Positions 43,189 through 51,198 of a stretch of 64,000 bases of DNA are shown in pieces. Both the position numbers and the translations under genes were made by a program. The stretch's first letter is position 1. Each line of letters opens with the position of its first letter. The stretch is from Cuspidothrix issatschenkoi CHARLIE-1 (GTDB taxonomy: Bacteria; Cyanobacteriota; Cyanobacteriia; Cyanobacteriales; Nostocaceae): contig NZ_PGEM01000024.1 in the NCBI RefSeq assembly GCF_002934005.1, forward strand, positions 1 to 64,000. The letters are read 5' to 3'. Below the pieces are notes generated by a model, which saw only the letters and a program-made list of their open reading frames with translations, did no database searches and had not been told where the DNA came from.

Positions 43189-44616
43189 ATGCTTAATAAA
43201 GATTTGTCTAAACTTCTCACCCATTCAACTCTGGGTTTAGCATTACTAACAACTATCACTATAAGTTTGCCATCTGTAAGTTTGGCACAAAAACAGCCAG
43301 CCAGAGTCAGTATGGTTACAGATTATTTATTAGGCGGTGGCGATCGCATCCGTGTCAATGTATTTGAAGTCCCAGAATACACTGGAGAATATCAAGTTCC
43401 TCCCGGTGGTGCAATTAATATGCCCTTAATTGGTAGTGTTCCTGTAGCTGGTTTAACCACAGAACAAGCTGCTGATACCATTGCTAGAAGATACGCTCGG
43501 TTTCTCAAACGTCCCCTGATTTCCGTTAACCTCTTATCACCTCGTCCCATAAATGTCTTTGTAGCTGGGGAAGTCACCAGACCAGGAGCTTACACCCTCA
43601 GTTTAGAAGGTGGCGCGGGTAATAACCCAGGTGTCCAATATCCCACAGTTTTAGCTGCCATCACCAACGCCCAGGGTGTAACCCTAGCAGCAGACGTGAC
43701 TCAAGTGCAACTACGTCGCAAAGTGGGACGTTCTGCAGAAGAAAGCGTTTCTCTCAACCTCAAGCAATTGATGCAAACAGGCAGAATATCCGAAGATATC
43801 ACCCTCAGAGATGGAGATACCATATTTATCCCCACGGCGGCCAGTTTAAATGTGGCTGAAGCCCGCAATTTATTTTCAGCCAATTTCGCTGCTAGCCAAA
43901 CCACACCCCGTACAGTGGTAGTCATTGGTGAAGTTTATCGCCCTGGTTCTTATCTAGTCACCCCTGGGAATGGAGGAGGAGCACAGGATGGTGGTGCTGG
44001 TGGCGGTTTACCCACAGTAATGCGGAGTTTGCAATTAGCAGGGGGAATTACATCACAAGCTGATGTTCGCAAAATTAAATTACGCCGTCCTACCCGCACT
44101 GGTACACAACAAAATATAGATATCAACCTGTGGGAATTACTCCAAAATGGTGACATTAATCAAGATATCGTAGTGCAAGATGGCGATACTATCATTATTC
44201 CCACCGCTACGGAAATTTCTCCTGCTGAAGCTACCCAATTGGCAACAACCACTTTATCCCCAAATACTATTGAAATTGGTGTAGTTGGTGAGGTGAAGCG
44301 TCCAGGTGCAGTTAAGCTACAGCCTAATAGTTCGTTAAATCAGGCACTATTGGCCGCCGGTGGTTTTAATGATGGTAGAGCTAGTAGAGCTACTGTAGAA
44401 TTGATTCGCCTCAATTCCAATGGTACTGTTAACAAACGTCCAGTTAAAGTGGATTTAGCCAAAGGTATTAATGAAGAAACTAATCCGATTCTACGTAATA
44501 ATGATATCATTGTAGTTGATCGCAACGGTTTAGCTAAAACAGGCGATCAGGTTAATACTATAGCTGGTCCTCTGGGTACTATCTTAGGGATCGTGAGATT
44601 ATTCTTTGGATTTTAG
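43189..44616 (+). CDS. Polysaccharide export protein (Wza-like, SLBB repeats)
   Basis: An outer-membrane/periplasmic polysaccharide export protein of 475 residues. A signal peptide occupies about residues 1-33 (ending SLPSVSLAQ). The Poly_export domain follows: YLLGGGDRIRVNVFEVPEYT, GEYQVPPGGAINMPLIGSVP. Three SLBB-type repeats come next, each opening like INVFVAGEVTRPGAYTLSLE, VVVIGEVYRPGSYLVTPGNG, IEIGVVGEVKRPGAVKLQPN. No lipobox cysteine is evident, unlike classic Wza. It could serve exopolysaccharide or heterocyst envelope export. No other export gene lies nearby; the rml genes at 31.8-34.3 kb could supply a sugar. Confidence 0.9.
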   Translation: MLNKDLSKLLTHSTLGLALLTTITISLPSVSLAQKQPARVSMVTDYLLGGGDRIRVNVFEVPEYTGEYQVPPGGAINMPLIGSVPVAGLTTEQAADTIARRYARFLKRPLISVNLLSPRPINVFVAGEVTRPGAYTLSLEGGAGNNPGVQYPTVLAAITNAQGVTLAADVTQVQLRRKVGRSAEESVSLNLKQLMQTGRISEDITLRDGDTIFIPTAASLNVAEARNLFSANFAASQTTPRTVVVIGEVYRPGSYLVTPGNGGGAQDGGAGGGLPTVMRSLQLAGGITSQADVRKIKLRRPTRTGTQQNIDINLWELLQNGDINQDIVVQDGDTIIIPTATEISPAEATQLATTTLSPNTIEIGVVGEVKRPGAVKLQPNSSLNQALLAAGGFNDGRASRATVELIRLNSNGTVNKRPVKVDLAKGINEETNPILRNNDIIVVDRNGLAKTGDQVNTIAGPLGTILGIVRLFFGF

Positions 44617-44679
44617 ATTGATAGCAGTTGTCAGTTGTCAGTTGTTCTTTGTTTCCTGCCTTCTGCCTTCTGCTATCGA

Positions 44680-45459
44680 TTAAAACTCTCTTCTTAAAAA
44701 TATCAGGATAGCGATCGCTAATAACATAAAACTGTAAAGCAAACCATAACCAGCATTAGTAATTAATGTGATGGTGTCTGGTAGTGCTTGTAAACCATAA
44801 ACAGCATCATTTTTCAAATCTAATCTGGATAAATCTGGTAATATCAAATATAACCCTTGGGTGATGCGTTCCATGCCAGGGTTACGACTTAATTTACCTA
44901 ATGCTACCAAGTCTTGAGTAATATTTCCCATTAAATACACAGCAAATGTTAAGGCTGTGGCAATAAGAGAACTGGTAAAAACTCCCAGAGTAATGGCGAT
45001 CGCAGTGATTAACGATAACTGTAAAAATATAAACAAACTAGCCAGAAAAATACTGCTAATTGAATAGGATACTTTGCCAAATTGCAAAAATCCTAAATAA
45101 ATAATTGTCATTGCCGTAACTATCACACCTAAAACCGCCGATAATCCTAAATATTTACTAGTAATAAATTCACTGCGGGTAATGGGTTTAGCAATTAATA
45201 CTAAGATGGTACGTTTTTCAATTTCTTTATTAATTAATCCCGTACCGATAAATGTAGCCACAATTAAACCAATGACGTTCATGGTGGCTAAACCAAAGTC
45301 TAAAAATATTTTATCGGATGTGGTAGTAGCAAATTCGGGAATAGCGCGGAAAGCAATAGCCAGAATAATGCCATAAAAACCAATGATGTACAGAATGCGA
45401 TCGCGGATCACTTCCTGAAACACATTTTTAGCCATGAAAAAAGTTCTAATTACATTCAT
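44680..45459 (-). CDS. fraE: FraE-like ABC-2 permease (filament integrity)
   Basis: A 259-residue membrane protein with six TM segments and the ABC-2 permease pattern: MAKNVFQEVIRDRILYIIGF, GLINKEIEKRTILVLIAKPI, TRSEFITSKYLGLSAVLG. Size, type and position after fraD match FraE of Anabaena, which is needed for filament integrity, septal junction function and heterocyst maturation. The match rests on gene order and protein type, both of which agree. It is separated from fraD by 167 bp holding a nested repeat. Confidence 0.85.
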   Translation of the reverse strand: MNVIRTFFMAKNVFQEVIRDRILYIIGFYGIILAIAFRAIPEFATTTSDKIFLDFGLATMNVIGLIVATFIGTGLINKEIEKRTILVLIAKPITRSEFITSKYLGLSAVLGVIVTAMTIIYLGFLQFGKVSYSISSIFLASLFIFLQLSLITAIAITLGVFTSSLIATALTFAVYLMGNITQDLVALGKLSRNPGMERITQGLYLILPDLSRLDLKNDAVYGLQALPDTITLITNAGYGLLYSFMLLAIAILIFLRREF

Positions 45460-45550
45460 ACCCAGGTAGAAAAATTAAATTTATTAGTGGATTTTGCAAA
45501 CAGCAATTATCAGCAAATCAGATACAAATGTAAATTACAAAACTCTTATG

Positions 45551-45616
45551 GTGCGGGCATACTATGGCTAACACCACGCCACGCGAACGACACTCTCAGT
45601 ACAAGTCTTGCCCGCT
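45551..45616. repeat. Dispersed repeat interrupted by a 46-bp second repeat
   Basis: The family consensus GTGCGGGCATCTTGCCCGC is split here: GTGCGGGCAT at 45551-45560, then 46 bp of another Nostoc repeat (ACTATGGCTAACACCACGCC ...), then CTTGCCCGCT at 45607-45616. It is a clear case of one repeat inserting into another, in the fraD-fraE spacer. Confidence 0.8.
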
Positions 45617-45626
45617 AGTTGTATAC

Positions 45627-46643
45627 TTACCCCTGTGGTTGTGGAGGTGGTGAACCAAGGATAAATTTATTGAGGCGATCGCAGGAAATAGTTGCCACCG
45701 CGTTTTTATTTTCCGTTTGTTTACTACCACCTGATGGTTGAATTAAACAAGATTTTTTCCAATAATATCCCCGGTTATCGGCACTCGGTCCTGCCCAAAT
45801 CATCAAAATATCTAGTCTATATCCAGATTTGATACTTACCACACGGGGTTCAATTCGCCAAAGTAGTTTTTCTTTCGATTCACCTAAATTATTTTCAATG
45901 CTTCTCCTACCTATATTACCTAGTTGTTCATTAACTTCTATTAACCATTTTTCGACTTCTGACCAAGGTTTTTTGGCAATTTGGCTAGTAACTAAAGGTT
46001 GGATTTTATTTAAAATCAAATCACCGTTTTTTGGCTTTTGCTTGGGTGGTTCTAACCTAATGACAAAAGCACTTTTTTGAAAGTTATCTGCGCGTAAACT
46101 GGGATATTCTTTCAACCATTTATCTATGACAAAGTAAAACTGAAGCCAACAACTAAGTAACATACACCAGGCTAATAAAACCACAACTTTTTGACGATCT
46201 TGAACTTTAGGAAGTTTGGTTTTTGCTGCTGTTCCACCTGTACCTTCAAAAAAGTTAGGGATAGCAGTAACAACTGCGGCTATGGTTGGCCAAATAACTA
46301 TAGTATTTGATGTTAATACATTTTCCTTGTGTCCAAAGGCAAATACACTAACTAAAAACCCTGTAATTACTGCCCCTACTGGCATAAAAGTTCCCGGAAC
46401 TCTTAAAGGATCATCGGTAGTATACCAGGCCGTTCCTGCTAATAAAAATAACCAGCCACAAAAGGCAATTACATCTTTAATATAGCCCACTGCCAAAGAT
46501 GATATTGCCCAAGAAAAAAGACTCAAGTAAATAAATGTTTGCCATGAGTATGCTTTGGTTGGGGTGAAGAGTTTTTGCACAGTGGCAAATAAGCCTTGAA
46601 TATATGTAAATATGCCTAATATATCCTTAAATAATGATTCCAT
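45627..46643 (-). CDS. fraD: FraD-like septal junction protein
   Basis: A 338-residue protein with five TM segments in the first 175 residues (from TFIYLSLFSWAISSLAVGYI to VVVLLAWCMLLSCWLQFYFV), then a periplasmic C-terminal domain with a predicted helical stretch (QPLVTSQIAKKPWSEVEKWL) and WRIEPRVVSIKSGYRLDILM. Architecture and length match FraD (343 residues in Anabaena), the plug component of septal junctions that connect cells of the filament. It sits between fraC and fraE as expected. The proline-rich tail ends SPPPQPQG. Confidence 0.9.
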   Translation of the reverse strand: MESLFKDILGIFTYIQGLFATVQKLFTPTKAYSWQTFIYLSLFSWAISSLAVGYIKDVIAFCGWLFLLAGTAWYTTDDPLRVPGTFMPVGAVITGFLVSVFAFGHKENVLTSNTIVIWPTIAAVVTAIPNFFEGTGGTAAKTKLPKVQDRQKVVVLLAWCMLLSCWLQFYFVIDKWLKEYPSLRADNFQKSAFVIRLEPPKQKPKNGDLILNKIQPLVTSQIAKKPWSEVEKWLIEVNEQLGNIGRRSIENNLGESKEKLLWRIEPRVVSIKSGYRLDILMIWAGPSADNRGYYWKKSCLIQPSGGSKQTENKNAVATISCDRLNKFILGSPPPQPQG

Positions 46644-46688
46644 TCAATTACCTCTAATTTATAAATTTGGTTGATCTGGATTTTTGTT

Positions 46689-47219
46689 TTAGCGAGATCG
46701 AATTAATATGATGACAGTAATAGCAGTGTAACTGAGGGCATTAGCAATTAATGTGGATGTGATCAGATTAGTAGTTTGTAACTTAGCTAGACTCATATAA
46801 AAGTATCTTTCTTGGGAAGAAGTAATTTCAGCTTTTTGACCTGCTTCATCCATGAATATGATCAGCAACTTCATGAGTAAGAATTTAACTAAAAAAGTGC
46901 TGATGAAAATAGTAAATGATAAGAAAATTATCAGGCTGCTAATATTGGGATCTTTGATTTTATTAAAGAATATATAATTAATCAGTTCTGATTTAATCCC
47001 AATTGGTAACATTGGCTCGACCATAAAAAATATAATCCAACCAATCACACTAGAAAAAACGTTGATGGATATAGCATAAAAAACGCTAGTTCTTTTGTCG
47101 AATTTCAGCCATTTGTTAAAAACCAAAGCTTCGATGGGAATGGTAGTGAGTAAAAATAAGATTCCAAAAAATATTGCCCCGATAGGCAAAATTATGGGTA
47201 GTGATAATTCATCTGACAT
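46689..47219 (-). CDS. fraC: FraC-like filament integrity membrane protein
   Basis: From the ATG at 47217-47219 (MSDELSLPIILPIG) it has 176 residues, close to FraC of Anabaena (179). Hydrophobic segments are near residues 9-28, 40-62, 83-106 and 150-172. The block PIEALVFNKWLKFDKRTSVF is a conserved-looking loop. FraC is a septum-located integral membrane protein needed for filament integrity and cell-cell transfer. It is the first gene of fraC-fraD-fraE. A longer frame from a TTG at 47339 adds 40 residues with no membrane or signal features and is rejected. Confidence 0.87.
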   Translation of the reverse strand: MSDELSLPIILPIGAIFFGILFLLTTIPIEALVFNKWLKFDKRTSVFYAISINVFSSVIGWIIFFMVEPMLPIGIKSELINYIFFNKIKDPNISSLIIFLSFTIFISTFLVKFLLMKLLIIFMDEAGQKAEITSSQERYFYMSLAKLQTTNLITSTLIANALSYTAITVIILIRSR

Positions 47220-47650
47220 AATGGTTACAGCTAAAAGACATGAGTTGGTAATTTGTAAATTATTTTTTGTACTGCTATTAGGTTCACCGATGAGCCTTAC
47301 TCCTGGGGAGTAGGATAATTCTACACAGTATAACTGCAAGTATACGGATCATGGCAAATTATCTCATTGTTCTGGCATTTTCGGATCTGGGTATCTAAGA
47401 TATTTTCACTAATTTTAATAATACCAGGACTTACGCAACCGGGACATTGGTAGGGTGTGGTTCGACAAGCTCACCAACCACGTCAGACTGCATAAATCCT
47501 GCAAATAAATAGATTGTTGATACCTGACGTACTCTATAACTAATAATACATCTATGATACTGCCATACTTAGGGATAAAACCAACAATCTCCAGTCTAGT
47601 TTCGCTAAGATAAAGAATTGCTACTTTATAGCTTTTCAAAATTGCAAAAT
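47220..47650. other. fraC/cobO divergent region with repeats
   Basis: About 430 bp, no gene. It contains a family B MITE end (AGGACTTACGCA at 47426-47437) fused directly to a Nostoc repeat reading GGTAGGGTGTGGTTCGACAA (47440-47540). The same repeat returns at 63640-63730. Confidence 0.6.
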
Positions 47651-48787
47651 ATGACAAGGAACGGCATCGGTATTCGCACAGCGCAAGTGCGTTCTGAACG
47701 GCTGACGGGTCAAATTCACGTCTATGATGGTGTGGGCAAAGGTAAGTCCCAAGCGGCTTTAGGGGTGGTTTTGCGCTCGATTGGTTTGGGAATCAAAACA
47801 CCAGGGGATTCTCACCGTGTGTTACTGCTGCGGTTTTTGAAAGGACCAGAACGGGATTATGATGAAGATGGGGCAATCGCTGCTTTACAACGCGGATTTC
47901 CCCATTTAATTGATCAGGTTCGCACCGGTAGGGCAGAATTTTTTAGCCATGATCAAATTACAGCTTTTGACAGAACGGAAGCTGCACGGGGTTGGGATGT
48001 GGCTAAAGGGGCGATCGCCTCTGGTTTATACTCCGTTGTCGTCCTGGATGAAATTAACCCGGTTTTGGATTTGGGTTTGCTACCAGTGGATGAAGTGGTG
48101 AAAACTTTAAAATTTAAACCCCAGGAATTGGAAATTATCACCACAGGACGCGCTGCACCCCAGGAATTATTAGATATTGCGGATTTGCATTCGGAAATGA
48201 AACCCCAACATCACCCGACGGCGGCAGCAATGTTAATTGAAGGTGTAGAAATTTATACGGGTGCTGGCAAGGGAAAATCTACCAGTGCCTTGGGTAAAGC
48301 TTTAAAAGCCATTGGTCGGGGGATTAATCATCCTGGGTCTACCCGTGTGTTAATTATGCAGTGGCTCAAGGGTGGTAGTGGATATACTGAAGATGCAGCG
48401 ATCGCCGCTTTACAGCAATCCTATCCAGAGGTAGTAGATCATCAACGTTGTGGACGGGATGCCATTGTTTGGCGTAATTCTCGTCAAGATTTAGACTATA
48501 TAGAAGCTCAGAGGGGTTGGGAAATTGCCAAAATAGCGATCGCTTCTGGTGTGTATAAAACCATCATCCTCGATGAACTGAATCCCACCGTTGATTTAGA
48601 ATTGTTACCAGTTGATCCCATCGTTCAAGCCTTATTACGTAAACCCCGTGATACGGAAGTGATCATCACAGGTCGCTGTCAAAATCATCCCGCTTATTTT
48701 GATTTAGCAAGTATTCACTCTGAAGTTTATTGTCATAAACACTACGCTAACCAAGGAGTAGAACTCAAACGCGGCGTAGATTTTTAG
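47651..48787 (+). CDS. cobO: Tandem corrinoid adenosyltransferase (CobO/BtuR, two domains)
   Basis: CobO adenosylates cob(I)yrinic acid diamide or other corrinoids using ATP. The normal protein is about 190-200 residues; this one is 378 and holds two complete copies. Copy 1: P-loop HVYDGVGKGKSQAALGVVLR, RFLKGPERDYDEDGAI, VVLDEINPVLDLGLL, IITTGRAAPQEL. Copy 2: YTGAGKGKSTSALGKALKAI, QWLKGGSGYTEDAAI, IILDELNPTVDLELL, VIITGRCQNHPAYF. I chose the ATG at 47651 over a TTG at 47618. Both copies keep their nucleotide motifs. The fused form seems to be usual in Nostocales. Confidence 0.9.
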   Translation: MTRNGIGIRTAQVRSERLTGQIHVYDGVGKGKSQAALGVVLRSIGLGIKTPGDSHRVLLLRFLKGPERDYDEDGAIAALQRGFPHLIDQVRTGRAEFFSHDQITAFDRTEAARGWDVAKGAIASGLYSVVVLDEINPVLDLGLLPVDEVVKTLKFKPQELEIITTGRAAPQELLDIADLHSEMKPQHHPTAAAMLIEGVEIYTGAGKGKSTSALGKALKAIGRGINHPGSTRVLIMQWLKGGSGYTEDAAIAALQQSYPEVVDHQRCGRDAIVWRNSRQDLDYIEAQRGWEIAKIAIASGVYKTIILDELNPTVDLELLPVDPIVQALLRKPRDTEVIITGRCQNHPAYFDLASIHSEVYCHKHYANQGVELKRGVDF

Positions 48788-48819
48788 AGGAGACAGGAGA
48801 TAGGAGGCAAGAAAATTTT

Positions 48820-48871
48820 CTCCTCTGCTCCTCTGCTCCTCTGCTCCTCTGCTCCTCTGCTCCTCTGCTCC
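48820..48871. repeat. 8-bp microsatellite (CTCCTCTG)n
   Basis: About six and a half copies of CTCCTCTG in a row, downstream of cobO. Simple repeats of this size are common in Nostoc genomes and can vary in copy number between strains. Confidence 0.9.
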
Positions 48872-48922
48872 CATAATGACAACTTTTAACACCAACTTAC
48901 TGAATAGATCAATAGGAATAAT

Positions 48923-49033
48923 ATGACCATAGATAATAATATTTTAGATTTAGTGGCTGGAGGATTAGCGATCGCAATTCTTTTGGGTGGAATGTTGATG
49001 ATGTTTACAACTATTTTCACAACTAAAAAATAA
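48923..49033 (+). CDS. 36-aa single-TM membrane protein
   Basis: A very short gene with a ribosome-binding site (AGGA, 7-8 bp before the ATG). The protein starts MTIDNNILDLVAGGLAIAIL, continues as a hydrophobic helix, and ends TTIFTTKK. One TM segment with a short N-tail and a Lys-Lys end resembles small subunits of photosynthetic or NDH complexes, but I cannot match it to a known Psa, Psb, Pet or Ndh subunit. It could equally be a small regulatory membrane peptide. Confidence 0.6.
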   Translation: MTIDNNILDLVAGGLAIAILLGGMLMMFTTIFTTKK

Positions 49034-49053
49034 TTAAGTAGGGGCGAAGCATT

Positions 49054-49189
49054 CGGAGGATTAGTTATTGGTTTCTAGCAAAGATTATTTTCCGAATGCT
49101 TCGCCCTTACCCATGAGACATCGGAGGATTAGTTATTGGTTTCTAGCAAAGATTATTTTCCGAATGCTTCGCCCTTACCCATGAGACAT
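49054..49189. repeat. Perfect 68-bp tandem duplication
   Basis: Two identical 68-bp units (49054-49121 and 49122-49189), each starting CGGAGGATTAGTTATTGG and ending CATGAGACAT, followed by the first few bases of a third. Each unit contains TTCCGAATGCTTCGCCCTTA, which pairs with GGGGCGAAGCATTCGGA just to the left. The lack of any difference between copies suggests a recent event. Confidence 0.95.
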
Positions 49190-49283
49190 CGGAGGATTAA
49201 TTAAATGTACATGGTTTGAAACCTTTATAGAGACATTCCCCAGAAAGTCTCTACAATCTTTTTTGGAGATGTCTATTAGACCG

Positions 49284-50153
49284 TTATGACCATACAGCCA
49301 TACTTACTACCCCAGCAACATCACCATCTGGCGTTTGACCAATAAAGTAAATATTATAACAGCAACCAATACCAAATAAATAGGTGTGTAAATTGGTTAA
49401 GTTTGACTGGAGTAAATCATCTATTCCTTGAGTAGCTTCCATGTATTCCTCCTCAAAATCATCCTCAGAGTCGGTATCTGGAGTTAATTTTTGAAAGGGA
49501 AAAGTTCTCGCAAATCCAATTGCATCTAACAAATTATTAAACATTGATTCTCTCGTTTCTCCAAATCTGAGAATAAACCCTGTATCTGTGAAACCTCCTA
49601 AAAGATTTATTTCACAAAAATCTAAATCTGCTAATAGAGGTTCTAATTTATTTAATAATTCAAAATTTGTCGCTGTTTGTGGTAGATAAATTGGCAGTAA
49701 TGGTTCTCCGATGATCATGTCACCCGTGGGAGTATATTCTTCAAAATCCGCTGGTATTTGGGGAGCAATACCAATCCATTCTCCTGATTTTGTTTGTCCT
49801 AAAAGGATTTTAAATGTATCCGGTGGGTTATCTAATGATCTAATTTCTGCTACTTCTAAAGATAAAGTATTATTTTTGAGTAATTCGATAGCTTTTTGAT
49901 GTTTTGGCGTTTTTTGCCAAACCTGCTTTAAATAATCTTCTAAATTTGCCGTTTTCAGAATTTTACCACCTTCTTCATAAGGTTCAAACTGAGGAGTTAC
50001 TGATCTGAACAAGTTCTCTATGGTAAATTCTCCTGAAACTTCTCTTTCCCACAGAAAAGGATAGATAGGATAATCTGAATCACTCCATGGAAATTCCAAG
50101 TCTGCTGTAAATTTTGCCAGTTGCTGTAAAAGTTTGACATTATTGCTTTTCAT
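49284..50153 (-). CDS. NuiA-like (nuclease A inhibitor) domain protein
   Basis: A 289-residue soluble acidic protein. The N-terminal part (FTADLEFPWSDSDYPIYPFL near residues 14-33) and FKILLGQTKSGEWIGIAPQI (about 123-142) follow the pattern of NuiA, the Anabaena protein that inhibits the sugar-non-specific nuclease NucA. A second, related ending appears at the C-terminus (YNIYFIGQTPDGDVAGVVSM), suggesting a duplicated fold. A very acidic linker (TPDTDSEDDFEEEYMEA) lies between. NuiA itself is 135 residues, so this is a two-domain relative. Neighbour: a Uma2 endonuclease-family gene, 34 bp upstream on the same strand. Confidence 0.6.
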   Translation of the reverse strand: MKSNNVKLLQQLAKFTADLEFPWSDSDYPIYPFLWEREVSGEFTIENLFRSVTPQFEPYEEGGKILKTANLEDYLKQVWQKTPKHQKAIELLKNNTLSLEVAEIRSLDNPPDTFKILLGQTKSGEWIGIAPQIPADFEEYTPTGDMIIGEPLLPIYLPQTATNFELLNKLEPLLADLDFCEINLLGGFTDTGFILRFGETRESMFNNLLDAIGFARTFPFQKLTPDTDSEDDFEEEYMEATQGIDDLLQSNLTNLHTYLFGIGCCYNIYFIGQTPDGDVAGVVSMAVWS

Positions 50154-50187
50154 GATCTTAGCTATTTTTTAACAAAAAATTATCAAG

Positions 50188-50985
50188 TTAATAGTTATCA
50201 AGTTCATCAGGATTAATTCCTAACTCACGCAACTTTTGTGATAGTTTGGCAATTTCTGTTTTTGCTTGGGCAATTTCTGTTTTTGCTTGGGCAATTTCTG
50301 TTTTTGCTTGGGTAGCTTCTTCCGTTGGTTCAGGAATTAATTCTCCTGTGAGTGTGAACCACCTTAACCACAATTTGGTAATATCTTGAAATGTACCTTG
50401 CCATAATCCTAAACTTAAACCTAATTCTGGCATAGGTAGGCGTTCCTCAATCATATTTATCGGTTCATAATGAGCACCTACTAACTGAAATGCCCGGACT
50501 TCGTTAGTGTAGCGGCTAAACACAATATAGTAAGGAATTCTTAAAATGCGTTCATAAACTTCCCATTTTGTTGGAGGTTTATCTATCTTACTTTCCCTAT
50601 TTCCTAAATCTTCATCTTCTGTACCAGGAGATAATAATTCCACAACAACAAAGGGATTTGCTGGTTCTTGCCAAGTCACATAACTTAAACGCAAATCTTG
50701 GCCATTATATAATTTGGAGACTCCAACTGCACCAAACCAATCAGGGCGTTTATACCATAAAGGATGTTGCAGATCATAATAAAGATTGAGATCAGCAGCA
50801 CTATAAACTAATTCTGGATTCCAGTTTATGGGCTGAAAAGTTAAATATAAAAGTAAGGGTTGTAAAAAATGAAAGTCGTCTGGCAAGCCTTTTTCCTCTG
50901 GATTTTCACTAGGTAAATCATACATTGTTGGCAAGGTTTCCCAAGGAGGAAGGGGTGGTTCTGTTTGAGGTATGAGGAAAGTCAT
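50188..50985 (-). CDS. Uma2-family putative endonuclease
   Basis: A Uma2/DUF820 protein, a restriction-endonuclease-like fold greatly expanded in cyanobacteria; biological role unclear. The core shows LVYSAADLNLYYDLQHPLWY, KRPDWFGAVGVSKLYN, FVVVELLSPGTEDEDLG with the Glu of the nuclease site, and KWEVYERILRIPYYIVF. The C-terminus holds three exact 21-bp repeats coding for AQAKTEI, forming a short coiled coil before LRELGINPDELDNY. It lies directly upstream of the NuiA-like gene and may be co-transcribed with it. Confidence 0.9.
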   Translation of the reverse strand: MTFLIPQTEPPLPPWETLPTMYDLPSENPEEKGLPDDFHFLQPLLLYLTFQPINWNPELVYSAADLNLYYDLQHPLWYKRPDWFGAVGVSKLYNGQDLRLSYVTWQEPANPFVVVELLSPGTEDEDLGNRESKIDKPPTKWEVYERILRIPYYIVFSRYTNEVRAFQLVGAHYEPINMIEERLPMPELGLSLGLWQGTFQDITKLWLRWFTLTGELIPEPTEEATQAKTEIAQAKTEIAQAKTEIAKLSQKLRELGINPDELDNY

Positions 50986-51013
50986 TTGATTTGAGATTTT
51001 AGATTTTGAATTT

Positions 51014-51127
51014 GTAAGGATTCAGGTGAGGTGATAAGATCCCCGACTTCTTTGATTGTATTCGCAAAGGATAAATCTATCTTAGAAGTCGGGGATCTGG
51101 AAACAAGTGCTATAGCTGAATACTTAC
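51014..51127. mobile_element. MITE-like element, family A, full copy (inverted)
   Basis: A 114-bp copy in the opposite direction to those at 9.1 and 21.8 kb. Ends: GTAAGGATTCAG at 51014-51025 and CTGAATACTTAC at 51116-51127. The stem is built from AGATCCCCGACTTCT (from 51038) and AGAAGTCGGGGATCT. Confidence 0.85.
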
Positions 51128-51198
51128 TTGAATTTTAGCTTAGGTTGGGGTGTTGCAAATTGTGGATTGTATTACTATTCTCAGATTCACTGAAATTT

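Noticed and set aside
47415-47657. 80-codon minus-strand ORF between fraC and cobO
   Set aside because: It reads through a MITE end and the TGGTTCGACAAGC repeat; similar frames would appear wherever that repeat occurs.
48820-49189. CRISPR array
   Set aside because: The 8-bp microsatellite and the 68-bp duplication have no spacer-repeat alternation; no cas gene is present in the window.
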